DNA of 64,000 bases from Paludifilum halophilum (GCF_002245355.1 NZ_NOWF01000005.1:124001-188000), one strand, 5' to 3'; positions 50,863 to 58,826 are shown, numbered from the stretch's first letter. A program made the numbers and translations. The notes: generated from the letters alone by a model not told the origin.

Positions 50863-51946
50863 AGTCATTGAATTTCATAACTCGATTGAAGAAGGTTATA
50901 TCCGATCGTTCCGGGTCTCCTACGGTTGAGTATGTCATCCATGATGGCCGTAGGAGCTTTGCTGGCGGCGATGTTGTATACCACGACGATGGAAAAGCTT
51001 TTTGTCGCGGGCATCCAGGCTCATATCGACTGTATCAACCAAAAGGTTGGAAACGACGACTTCAAAGGCTGTGGTTCATCCAGCGATACAGCCTCCGAAT
51101 CCGAAACGTCATCGAAGGACCCGGATTCACAGAGCGATCCCAAAAAGGAGAAAGGTTTTTTTGAGAAGCTTGGGGACGACCTGTCTGATACCTGGGACAA
51201 GGCGATGGAGGGAGCCAAAGCCGGATACGATACTCTATCTGACGGGTTTCAAAGGGTGAAAGATGAACTGTCCGACGGACTCCAAGCGGAATGGGGCGAT
51301 TTTAAGGAAGGAAGTTTGAAGGACCAAATTAAGTGGTTCTTGGATGGTTCCCCTCTCGGGTCGATTTCCGGGAAACTGAGAAAGTTGACCGGATTGGATC
51401 TCAATCAATGGATCGTAGACAACCCGGGAGCTACTCTGTTAAATGTGCTTGGAGTTGGACTTTTATTTGTACCCCTTCCCGGAGCGAGACCCTTGGGATT
51501 CAGCATTCTTGGCGGCAGCGGCGTGAATGGTGTCCTTTCAGGGCTTTCCGGCCACGATGTCGGCTCATCGATGTTCTATGGCGGACTGGCGGGTATGATC
51601 GGTTTGGGTGTCGGCGGTGCCGTCTACAAAGGTGTCGGCTCTTTGGTCGGAAGATATGCCGGTCCGTTTTTAAGTAAGTGGTTGCCGAAAAGCTTGGGCG
51701 GTGGAAGTGGAGCTTTCGCCGATCTGTTTTCCTTCGATTGGATGAAAGAAGGAACGTTCAATTGGAAGAAAGCCTTGATCGGCGGTGGAGTAATCGGTGC
51801 TCTCACCTTTGGCGGTGGATTATTCCTTGACAAGGCTGTCCCACCCCTGGCTCATGCGATGAAGCAATTGGGTTGGAACATTGAAGTCGGCGGCGATGGT
51901 ACCCTTGCGATGCCGTGGATCAGGGGTGCGGATGAGGCGGGGGAGA
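50863..51946 (+). repeat. Toxin-body repeat, copy 1 (prepilin leader plus body)
   Basis: Nearly identical at DNA level to 59574-60662 (copy 3); its distal part, from about 51492, is also repeated at 55155-55603 (copy 2). Similarity ends at the variable tip after the MPWIRGADEA codons. Such blocks allow recombination between toxin genes. Confidence 0.9.
50868..50940 (+). other. Flp-type prepilin leader, one base out of frame with toxin 1
   Basis: A TTG at 50868, ten bases after GGGAGG, opens a frame reading LNFITRLKKVISDRSG followed by SPTVEYVI. A basic leader, a glycine, and Glu-Tyr at +5/+6 form the hallmark of Flp/type IVb prepilins cut by prepilin peptidase. The hydrophobic pilin helix (MMAVGALLAAMLYTT) continues only after skipping base 50940, in the frame of the toxin body. 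Confidence 0.65.
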
Positions 51947-52482
51947 ATGTAAATAAAGCAGTTGGACGTGGTAGGGGAAGTAAGCTTGGTAGGGAAGAAC
52001 TACAGAAAGCTGTTGAGAATTATGAACTGAAAGTCGAAACTGCAATTGAGAAAGGAGAGAAGATAAAGTATGTAACTTATGCTGACGGTTCAAAACATAA
52101 AGTAATAAAAGGAAAATATGCAGGAGAGACGCATCCCAAGACTGGGGTTCCTTATGATGATAATGGTTTTCCTATATTCGATGAATGGAGTAAGTTTGAA
52201 TATCAGCTAGACCAATCCAAGTATTTAGCCTCAGATACTGAACAATTTAAAGAAGCAACACGTACTCTTGATGATTTGCTAAAACGTAAGCCTGAACTTG
52301 AAGAAAATTTTACTGACAAACAGTTAAAAGACATCAAGGCTGGGAAAAAGAAAATCAGAGGGCTGACATGGCATCATCATCAAGAACCTGGAAAGCTCCA
52401 GTTAGTTCCTACTGAAATTCATCAACCAACATCCCATACGGGTGGACGAGCTATCTGGGGTGGGGGTGAAGAATACCGCTAA
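50926..52482 (+). CDS. Polymorphic toxin 1 with WHH-type HNH nuclease tip
   Basis: 518-residue predicted toxin. Residues about 6-22 are a hydrophobic pilin-like helix; 50-85 are Ser/Asp-rich; 85-165 helical; 165-330 a glycine-rich hydrophobic body (VLSGLSGHDVGSSMFYGG, ALIGGGVIGALTFGGGLF). After the constant MPWIRGADEA comes a variable tip (about 345-518) whose end, LTWHHHQEPGKLQLV with HTGGRAIWGGG, matches the WHH clade of HNH/ENDO VII nuclease toxins. The SUKH gene 22 bases downstream is the expected immunity gene. If the prepilin leader at 50868 is joined by a +1 shift, the mature protein would be an Flp pilin-toxin fusion; otherwise translation starts at TTG 50926 or ATG 50932. Confidence 0.82.
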   Translation: MSMSSMMAVGALLAAMLYTTTMEKLFVAGIQAHIDCINQKVGNDDFKGCGSSSDTASESETSSKDPDSQSDPKKEKGFFEKLGDDLSDTWDKAMEGAKAGYDTLSDGFQRVKDELSDGLQAEWGDFKEGSLKDQIKWFLDGSPLGSISGKLRKLTGLDLNQWIVDNPGATLLNVLGVGLLFVPLPGARPLGFSILGGSGVNGVLSGLSGHDVGSSMFYGGLAGMIGLGVGGAVYKGVGSLVGRYAGPFLSKWLPKSLGGGSGAFADLFSFDWMKEGTFNWKKALIGGGVIGALTFGGGLFLDKAVPPLAHAMKQLGWNIEVGGDGTLAMPWIRGADEAGENVNKAVGRGRGSKLGREELQKAVENYELKVETAIEKGEKIKYVTYADGSKHKVIKGKYAGETHPKTGVPYDDNGFPIFDEWSKFEYQLDQSKYLASDTEQFKEATRTLDDLLKRKPELEENFTDKQLKDIKAGKKKIRGLTWHHHQEPGKLQLVPTEIHQPTSHTGGRAIWGGGEEYR

Positions 52483-52504
52483 TGAGAGTGAAAGGAGTAT
52501 AAAA

Positions 52505-52927
52505 ATGACAAATGTTCAATGGGAAGATTACGAGGATCCAGTGGATGAAAGTGTGATTCAAGGTGTTGAGGAAATATTTGGATATTGTTTTCCCCTGGAC
52601 TATATTCAGTTTGTGAAAAAATATCATGGAGGTTATCCCGAACCTAACCGTTTTGAATATGGGGAAAGGTACAAAGCGTCAATCGATCGTCTGCTCACTT
52701 TTGATACTGACGAGTATGAGAGTGTTCAACGTTTAGGTGGAGACTTTGTAGAACAATATTTTGACGGTAAAGTTATTCCCTTTGCAATAGATGCCGCTGG
52801 TAACTTGATTTGTTTCGATTATCACCATGACAAAAAATGCCCGATTGTTGTGTTTTGGTACCACGAAGAGAATCAATTAAGTTTTGTATGCAATTCTTTT
52901 ACTGAATTTCTAGAGAAGCTTTATTGA
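52505..52927 (+). CDS. SUKH (SMI1/KNR4) family immunity protein
   Basis: 140-residue SUKH-domain protein, the commonest immunity family of nuclease toxins. VEEIFGYCFPLDYIQFVKKYHGGYPEP is the SUKH N-terminal signature and VIPFAIDAAGNLICFDY the central strand pair, with FTEFLEKLY at the end. It should bind and block the WHH nuclease tip of the toxin encoded just upstream. The ATG at 52505 follows GAAAGGAG; the frame is open from 52442 inside the toxin gene. Base composition is AT-richer than the toxin body. A second SUKH gene follows toxin copy 3 with only moderate similarity. Confidence 0.9.
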   Translation: MTNVQWEDYEDPVDESVIQGVEEIFGYCFPLDYIQFVKKYHGGYPEPNRFEYGERYKASIDRLLTFDTDEYESVQRLGGDFVEQYFDGKVIPFAIDAAGNLICFDYHHDKKCPIVVFWYHEENQLSFVCNSFTEFLEKLY

Positions 52928-53090
52928 GCATTTGGTGAATTAGGGATTAAAACAAATTATCCGGGTGCTTTTTTGAAGGGGTGATACAGATATTTTGCCT
53001 TGGTTAGTATGGGTATTGCTTTTTTGTGGAACCATGTTTGAAATACTGTGTAAATCCCCCTTGGATCGAGTACTTAGCTTAGTGTACCGT

Positions 53091-53136
53091 AGAGAGCGAA
53101 ATCGCTCGGGTTCAGCAGAGGCTGCGTTCCGATAGA
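53091..53136 (+). pseudogene. Remnant of a pilX-like gene
   Basis: About 45 bases (AGAGAGCGAAATCGCTCGGG and on to GCGTTCCGAT) are nearly identical to codons in the pilX-like gene at 59137-59181, which encode the AESGIARVQQKLHSD part. No open frame surrounds it. It marks an ancient duplication or deletion breakpoint in the island; the rest of 52928-53152 shows no gene. Confidence 0.65.
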
Positions 53137-53152
53137 CAAATATAGGTTGAAT

Positions 53153-53635
53153 TTAATCGACACATTCCATTTTTAAGTGGCTATAAAAACTTTTGATGTA
53201 TGTATTGTTCAAACAGTTCACTTTCCTGGACATACTTGCTTTGATGGTATTCGTAAAGTGGACTAATGAAGCAAAAAAGTGACGATCCCACTGTTGAATC
53301 AATGGGTGATGGTAGATGGGTAATAAAATCACCCGTGGATCGGGAGGTAGATAATGTCTTTTAATCCATTTCTCATTAGAATTTGTTGATGTAAACTTCT
53401 GATCAATCGGTTTTCGAAAATCGTGGCTGACTCTTTTGTGCTGAAAAATGTTTTTTTTCGGATGAATGTGAGTCTCAGTTTTTTTTATTAATCTATGGGC
53501 ATGGATTATATTACAGAGCTCTTGGACAGCCAATAGTTTTGTATAAACGATGTTGAAAAGGGCGAAAGAATATTTAAAAGAAGACCAGCTTTTTCTTACT
53601 GCGATTACTCTTTTTTTTAATATGTTAGAGAGCAT
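53153..53635 (-). CDS. Uncertain ORF, 160 aa
   Basis: Open frame divergent from the methylase remnant, basic and His/Lys-rich, with a stretch YLPPDPRVILLPIYHHPLIQQWDRHFF that could be part of a real protein. No clear RBS stands before the ATG, base composition is AT-rich, and no family is recognised. It may be a fragment of an integrated gene or a chance ORF. Confidence 0.3.
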   Translation of the reverse strand: MLSNILKKRVIAVRKSWSSFKYSFALFNIVYTKLLAVQELCNIIHAHRLIKKTETHIHPKKNIFQHKRVSHDFRKPIDQKFTSTNSNEKWIKRHYLPPDPRVILLPIYHHPLIQQWDRHFFASLVHFTNTIKASMSRKVNCLNNTYIKSFYSHLKMECVD

Positions 53636-53667
53636 ATTTGGATGACGAAGAGGTGGAGGAAAGGACT

Positions 53668-54408
53668 ATGGATAAAACGACAAATATTACACCCACCGAA
53701 TATGCTGATTATCTCGGCGAGAAATACAATAAGACCATTAGTAAAGGGCATAAAAAAACTAATGCACAATACTTTTCACCTGTAGAAGTAGCAAGATATA
53801 TGGCGTCGCTTATAAATAAAAATGCTGACCATAATGTTAAAATTCTTGACCCAGGGTCCGGTTCTGGTGTGCTTTCCTGTGCTCTTTGTGAAGAGCTATG
53901 TAATTTAGGAGTTCGAAGCATAGAACTTGATTTGTACGAGATAGACAAAAACATTTTTCCTTATTTAGAAAACAGCATGGAGTATTTAGAGAGGTACATA
54001 ACAGAAAAAGATGTCAATATTAAGATCAATATAATTAATAAAGATTTTATTTTAGATAACGCTGTTGCTTTGATTAATCCTGATTGGTCTATGGACAACC
54101 AAACATTTATGCTTTATTTATGATGATGTCTGCTTTTCTTTTAAGAGCAGGCGGGCAGTTAGTGTATATTACACCTAGAAGTTATACTGCAGGCCCTTAT
54201 TTTAGGCTCTTTAGAGAACGTTTTTTCTATGATGCGACCTGAGCAGATTCACGTATTTAATTCTAGAAAAGAAGTATTTAGTCGTGACTCCGTGCTTCAG
54301 GAAAATATTATACTTAATGCAGTAAAGAGTCTTGACCAATGGCCTTTAGATAAGGAAGTCATTGTGTCGATCAGTGGTGGATCGGCCGATCTCGTTTCAC
54401 CTATTATA
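53668..54408 (+). pseudogene. Broken Eco57I-like adenine-specific DNA methyltransferase
   Basis: Remnant of a type II/BREX-like N6-adenine methylase. The N-terminal part has NAQYFSPVEVARYMASL and motif I ILDPGSGSGVLSCAL. The frame ends at 54123; the continuation (AFLLRAGGQLVYITPRSY, GPYFRLFRERFF) is in the next frame from 54123, and MRPEQIHVFNSRKEVFSRDSVLQENII returns to the first frame from 54229. The catalytic NPPY region between IINKDFILDNA and the glycine-rich strand is missing. At least one deletion and two frameshifts make it inactive. Its 3' end is fused to a toxin-tip fragment. Confidence 0.8.
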
Positions 54409-54576
54409 ATAGGTAAAGAGATAAGGTCGGAAATTGAAAAGGATAAATACTTAGTCAATAAAAGCGATTGGGAGATTATATGGGTTTTCGAAAATGCGAA
54501 TGCAAGTAAGCCGCTAATTGAAGAATTAAAACAGGCAGGCATTGGAATAAAGTTTATTAAGAAAGGTGGTAAGTAG
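54409..54576 (+). pseudogene. Orphan tip fragment of a PD-(D/E)xK-type toxin
   Basis: The last ~50 codons (EIRSEIEKDKYLVNKSDWEI, then IWVFENANASKPLIEELKQ) are homologous to the C-terminus of toxin copy 2 at 55.9-56.1 kb, but here are fused to methylase remnant codons with no toxin body or nuclease core. It sits directly before its own immunity gene, as in other polymorphic-toxin loci where old tips are left behind with their immunity genes. Confidence 0.75.
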
Positions 54577-54580
54577 AGAA

Positions 54581-55042
54581 ATGGAAAGTATTGATTGGGA
54601 GAACTTAAGTAAGGCTGATCGATTTGAAGTTTGGCTTATGGAGATGGAAGATGTTTTAGATCGCTTTATTGAGGAGATGCCTAATGGCCTTGATCTCGAC
54701 TATTCACCCCAATCTTTGATTCGATTAGAAGAATGGATCTTAAATCAGTACCCAACAGTTGGAAACATTCTTAAAGAACATGAAAAAGAAAAACTTGATT
54801 CCCTTGTACGTTACGTAGGCCAAGTGTATAGAAAAGAATTAGCCGGTAAATGGATGATCCAACTTGATCACCCGAAGAAAGATCCCTTTTATGGGTTACC
54901 CGTTGTGTATTTTCCAGGGAAAAATGTTGATGAAATAAGTCCCCATCAAGAAGTCATTACATGTGTGGATAGAAGAAGAGGAGATTTTCTGTATACCATG
55001 TTTCATAATGTCAAAGAGGAGAACGAGCAAGAATCAAACTAA
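54581..55042 (+). CDS. Immunity protein, paralogue A (partner of PD-(D/E)xK-type tip)
   Basis: 153-residue acidic protein, 4 bases after a toxin-tip fragment. It is clearly paralogous to the product of 56115-56549: both share WLMEM, LD.F.EEMP, LDYSP.SL.R.EEWI, RYVG, a W-x3-LD-x-P segment, YG.P and CVDRR.G. I do not recognise a named immunity family. Conservation of the toxin-tip/immunity order in both places makes the immunity role likely. The ATG at 54581 follows AAAGGTGGT; an upstream start at 54566 is less likely. A terminator follows. Confidence 0.78.
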   Translation: MESIDWENLSKADRFEVWLMEMEDVLDRFIEEMPNGLDLDYSPQSLIRLEEWILNQYPTVGNILKEHEKEKLDSLVRYVGQVYRKELAGKWMIQLDHPKKDPFYGLPVVYFPGKNVDEISPHQEVITCVDRRRGDFLYTMFHNVKEENEQESN

Positions 55043-55064
55043 AAATGATGTTCTTAGATTATTT

Positions 55065-55110
55065 AAAACCCATTCCGTCGTGTTTATAGAGGCGGAGTGA
55101 GGTTTTTTAT
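55065..55110 (+). terminator. Terminator after immunity gene A
   Basis: AAACC plus CATTCCG pairs with CGGAGTG plus GGTT(T), followed by TTTTTTATTT. Confidence 0.7.
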
Positions 55111-55154
55111 TTGACTGAAAATAGCCCTTCACTTTTAAAGTACCGAAACAACCG

Positions 55155-55603
55155 TTGGGATTCAGCATCCTTGGCGGCAGCAGCGTGAATGGTGTCCTTT
55201 CAGGGCTTTCCGGCCACGATGTCGGCTCATCGATGTTCTATGGCGGACTGGCGGGTATGATCGGTTTGGGTGTCGGCGGTGCCGTCTACAAAGGTGTCGG
55301 CTCTTTGGTCGGAAGATATGCCGGCCCGTTTTTAAGCAAATGGTTGCCGCGAAGCTTAGGTGGTGGAAGCGGAGCCTTCGCCGATCTGTTTTCCTTCGAT
55401 TGGATGAAGGAAGGAACGTTTAATTGGAAGAAAGCCTTGATCGGCGGTGGAGTGATCGGTGCTTTCACCTTTGGCGGTGGATTATTCCTTGACAAGGCTG
55501 TCCCACCCCTGGCTCATGCGATGAAGCAATTGGGTTGGAACATTGAAGTCGGCGGCGATGGTACCCTTGCGATGCCGTGGATCAGGGGTGCGGATGAAGC
55601 GGC
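55155..55603 (+). repeat. Toxin-body repeat, copy 2 (truncated)
   Basis: Starts abruptly at TTGGGATTCAGCATCCTTGG, corresponding to 51492 in copy 1 and 60209 in copy 3, and ends at the GCGGATGAAGC boundary. About 97% identical by eye to the other copies, lacking their first ~210 codons and the prepilin leader. Confidence 0.9.
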
Positions 55604-56114
55604 GGATGGGTATAGGAAGGCTGCGGGCAAGGGCACCGGGGGTACCAAGGAAAAATTTAAGCCAGGAACCCCAGAGCATAAAGCACAAAGGTGGGAGGAA
55701 TATAAAGAAAGCGGTGGAACATGGGATTATGAGCATTGGAGTAAGAACTATGACAATAATATTCATAGAGCCAAAAAATCTGAAAAGGCAATGAATGATT
55801 ACTGGGAGAGGATTGGTTGGGGTGAGCGAGAAGTAGATATTACAATTAATGGGCATACGAGAGTTTTAGATATTGCTGATGTTGGAGTTCAAAAGGGAAT
55901 TGAACACAAAACAAGAACGGGAACGTCACCACGCTCAGGATATTTCTCTTTAACAGAAGAAATCAGATGGGAAATCAAGAGAGATGCGATGCTGGTTAAA
56001 GATGATTGGGATATTACTTGGGTTTTTGAAGATGCAAAGGCAAGCAAACCTTTACTTGAAGCCCTTGAGGAAGCAGGGATCAAGTACAAATATATTGAGA
56101 AAGGTGGAACATAA
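55155..56114 (+). CDS. Polymorphic toxin 2, truncated body with PD-(D/E)xK-like nuclease tip
   Basis: 319 residues. The first ~150 are the glycine-rich body shared with toxins 1 and 3, but leader, pilin-like helix and Ser/Asp linker are missing, so export is unlikely. The variable tip (about 155-319) ends in a restriction-endonuclease-like fold: RVLDIADVG, then IEHKTRTG as the Glu-x-Lys half, followed by helix EEIRWEIKRDAML and strand WDITWVFEDA. It has the look of a stored cassette that could recombine into a complete toxin gene through the repeat. The immunity gene begins at the next base. Confidence 0.75.
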   Translation: MGFSILGGSSVNGVLSGLSGHDVGSSMFYGGLAGMIGLGVGGAVYKGVGSLVGRYAGPFLSKWLPRSLGGGSGAFADLFSFDWMKEGTFNWKKALIGGGVIGAFTFGGGLFLDKAVPPLAHAMKQLGWNIEVGGDGTLAMPWIRGADEAADGYRKAAGKGTGGTKEKFKPGTPEHKAQRWEEYKESGGTWDYEHWSKNYDNNIHRAKKSEKAMNDYWERIGWGEREVDITINGHTRVLDIADVGVQKGIEHKTRTGTSPRSGYFSLTEEIRWEIKRDAMLVKDDWDITWVFEDAKASKPLLEALEEAGIKYKYIEKGGT

Positions 56115-56549
56115 TTGGAAGATAGAAAGATACTTAACAATGAAGAGGAGAATGACAAATTCCAATATTGGTTGATGGAGATGGGGGATATTTTAGATGA
56201 ATTTGTGGAGGAAATGCCGAAGGAGCTTCAATTGGACTATTCTCCAAAATCGCTTCTACGTATAGAGGAATGGATTATATCCAACTACAAAACCATTCCT
56301 GAGATCAAATCGGACAGGGCAAAACTAGATAAATTTGCAAGATACGTAGGTGAGACCTTCCGAAGAAATCTTGACGGCGTGTGGGAACTTCCTTTGGATA
56401 ATCCTAAGTATGTTTTTTATGGGATCCCGCAGATTGTATTTCAAGATGAGAACATTTCTCCCATCTGTCCGCTCATCTCCGTTACTACATGCGTGGATCG
56501 TAGAAGCGGAAAATCCCTTTACAAAAGATATATAAATAGGATTAGCTAG
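56115..56549 (+). CDS. Immunity protein, paralogue B
   Basis: 144-residue acidic protein, starting with TTG right after the toxin 2 stop codon behind AAAGGTGG. Paralogue of the product of 54581-55042, with the same conserved blocks (WLMEMGDILDEFVEEMP, LDYSPKSLLRIEEWI, CVDRRSGKSLY). The tight coupling to toxin 2 supports a role in neutralising the PD-(D/E)xK-like tip. Its last codons run into the left end of a palindromic element at 56547. Confidence 0.8.
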   Translation: MEDRKILNNEEENDKFQYWLMEMGDILDEFVEEMPKELQLDYSPKSLLRIEEWIISNYKTIPEIKSDRAKLDKFARYVGETFRRNLDGVWELPLDNPKYVFYGIPQIVFQDENISPICPLISVTTCVDRRSGKSLYKRYINRIS

Positions 56550-56911
56550 AAGCGTTGTGAAAAAGTTAGCGGCAGCATTTACCCGAAGTCGCTCCGATTG
56601 CACCCAAAGGGCATAAGTCTCGCCTTGATCGCTTCGCTCTCGGGTCTCACTATGCTGTCCTACAGAGGTGTGTAGGGACTGGCCGCTCCGAATCTTCCTG
56701 CTGCGGGCAGGGGCAAATGCCTGCGGATGCAACACAAAGAAGCTTTTGCCCCTAAACGCCCTTGCAGGCTGATTCTCCGCTGGGTAGGACAGCGTCCTTT
56801 ACTTCGGGCGCTAGCCCATCAATTCTGTGGTGCCCGTGGGTGCAAAGTCGCTAATTCGGGTAAACGCTCCCCTCCTCTTCTTGAATCGAACATTAAATCA
56901 CAACGCTTCTA
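56547..56911. mobile_element. Snap-back palindromic (MITE-like) element, 365 bp
   Basis: Perfect 14-bp terminal inverted repeats TAGAAGCGTTGTGA (56547-56560) and TCACAACGCTTCTA (56898-56911). Inner segments also pair in mirror order: TTTACCCGAA with TTCGGGTAAA, TGCACCCA with TGGGTGCA, TGTCCTAC with GTAGGACA and, near the centre, AGGGGCAAA (56709-56717) with TTTGCCCCT (56745-56753). The whole element can fold into one long imperfect hairpin. It encodes no protein. Its ends match the left end of the adjoining IS1182-like element. Confidence 0.85.
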
Positions 56912-58249
56912 GAAGCGTTGTGAAAAAGTCCGTTTGCCAGGGTTTTCTGTCCGAGTTGTAGAATCTCATGATGAAACCATTTTCCTGGACGGAGGAGATA
57001 TTCATGCTGGGAAAGCGGAATCCACAAAATGCGTTGTTCCAATACGTCAATTTGGAGGACCTGATCCCCGAGAATCATCTCCTTCGTCGTATCGACCGGG
57101 TGCTGGATCTGTCGTTTCTGCGACCGATGGTGGAACCCCTCTATGTTTCCGAAGGGCGTCCTTCCATCGACCCCGAAGTGGCTTTTTGCGCCATGCTTCT
57201 GGGCTACCTGTTTGACCTCAACGACCACCGGTTGCATCAAGAAATGACGATGCACGCGGGGTATCGCTGGTTTTGCCGGTTGGACTTTAACGATCCGGTG
57301 CCGGATCGCAGTACCTTGATCAAAACCCGGGAGCGTTGGGCCAAAGCGGGGGTGTTGGATCAAATTTTGGCTCAAGTGGTTCAACAGTGCATCGACAGAG
57401 GCTTGGTGCAAGGACAAACACGGGCCATCGACGGAACCCAAATTCCGGCACGGGCGGCTGTGAACAGTTTGGAACGGATCGGGACCGTTCTGCAAATGGA
57501 AGAGAGGGAATCGAAGAACGAGAAGGATTCCGACGAGGATGATCCCCACCCCTCCCCGGCAGGGCGGGGATCCGAACTTTCACAACGAACGGTTTTCCAA
57601 TGCCACTCATCGCTCCAAAACCGACCCCGATGTGCGCCTGTACCGAAAAGGAAAGGGAAAGGAAGCCCATCTCAGCTATCTCGGCCACTATGTCGTCGAT
57701 GTCCCGTCCGGGGTCATTCTCGCGGCGGAAGCCACTTTGGCTACTGGGGATGCGGAAACCCGAGTCGGACGCCGTTTACTCGCCCAGGTTCAACAACAGC
57801 TTCCCCAGCCCCGGAAATTAGCCGCCGATAAAGGCTATGCGGAGAAAAACTTTCTGAAGGAAGCGATTGAATTCGGACTCGATCCTCATATTCCCCTACA
57901 AAGGGAAGAGGAAGAGCCGATCCCGACTTGGAAACGATGCACCTTTTGCCTCGATCGATTTCGTCAGCGAAAGCTCCGGGTTCAATGGGCGAAGGCACGC
58001 AATGATGTCCGACAGTTGAACCGGCAGCCGGTCACAGCCTATGTGCGGCACTTGCGAAAACGAGTCGAGCATCTCTGCGTCGAAGCGAAAGAATGGCATG
58101 GGTTAGACCGTGCCCGAGTTCGGCGTCTTTGGCGTATGCAGATCCAAATTCGAATGACGGAAGATTTACATTTGGCTTTCTGGAAGGTACAAAGAACCTG
58201 CCATGGAACAGCAGGTGACAATCAATGGCTCTTTAAGTACGGGATCTAA
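56910..58249 (+). mobile_element. IS1182-like insertion sequence, degenerate
   Basis: Left end TAGAAGCGTTGTGA (56910-56923) abuts the palindromic element, sharing the dinucleotide TA. The transposase gene follows after about 80 bases. No inverted copy of the left end is found after the transposase, so the right end appears lost or replaced; a further direct copy of the 14-mer lies at 58813. Confidence 0.75.
57004..58249 (+). pseudogene. IS1182 family transposase, frameshifted
   Basis: DDE transposase of the IS1182 group. Frame one (57004 to about 57570) gives the N-terminal DUF772 domain: LIPENHLLRRIDRVLD, GRPSIDPEVAFCAMLLGYLF and the first catalytic aspartate region AIDGTQIPA. The protein then continues in another frame (from about 57539) with NERFSNATHRSKTDPDVRLYRKGKGKEAHL, LAADKGYAEKNFL and a Cys-containing C-terminal region. 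The break lies in a C-rich stretch, GATCCCCACCCCTCCCC, where a one-base change is easy. The extreme C-terminus also looks diverged. GGAGGAGATATTC precedes the ATG. Confidence 0.85.
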
Positions 58250-58383
58250 CCCATGGAGAAGGTAACCGCCTCCAAAAATCGTCCGTAAAACACTGGTGGG
58301 GTATTCAGAACAAGTCAAGGAATATCTTAATATTGCTTAAACTCAGTGAACTTTTAATTAGATATTTATGTTAGCTAATTTGA

Positions 58384-58722
58384 TCATCTAGAGTTAATAA
58401 GCGACAGTAAATCGTGGGTATCCTTCATTAAATTCTTGTACTCGTTTGGAGTGAGATCGTCCTTGATCTTTAATAATTTTTCCTCCGTAATCATTTTTAA
58501 AACTTCCTCTTTGATGTCATCACGCAAAGTTCCATGCTCTAACCCTAATTTAGCCAGTACAATATAAATAAATAGTTTCTCTACAGAACTCTCTTCAATA
58601 ATATTTTGATATTCAACTTGAACTCTGGAAGTTGCTTGCTTAACATTAAGATCATCCATTAAAAATTCGCTAAAATCATCACGGATATATTGAGTAATTT
58701 CTTCATAACTCCATCTCTCCAT
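58384..58722 (-). CDS. Imm3-like immunity protein (orphan)
   Basis: 112-residue acidic helical protein. The sequence pattern WSYEEITQYI, an acidic EFL stretch, EYQNIIEESSVEKLFIYIVLAKLGLEHG and the tail LTPNEYKNLMKD resembles the Imm3 immunity family. It is on the opposite strand to the toxins and no toxin tip lies beside it, so it would be an orphan immunity gene against toxins of relatives. No strong RBS is seen, but AT-rich composition matches the other immunity genes. Confidence 0.5.
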   Translation of the reverse strand: MERWSYEEITQYIRDDFSEFLMDDLNVKQATSRVQVEYQNIIEESSVEKLFIYIVLAKLGLEHGTLRDDIKEEVLKMITEEKLLKIKDDLTPNEYKNLMKDTHDLLSLINSR

Positions 58723-58812
58723 TAAAACCCATCCTCTCAGAAACCTTTAATTTATTATTTGATCCCAGCCCCCTTTATTTATCATAAGAAGCATGAATAA
58801 CAAGATACGCCC

Positions 58813-58826
58813 TAGAAGCGTTGTGA
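58813..58826 (+). repeat. Extra copy of the 14-bp IS/MITE end
   Basis: TAGAAGCGTTGTGA again, in direct orientation relative to 56547 and 56910. It marks another insertion or excision scar about 2 kb downstream. Confidence 0.7.

Noticed and set aside
58813-58826. Right terminal repeat of the IS1182-like element
   Set aside because: The 14-mer is in direct, not inverted, orientation relative to the left end.
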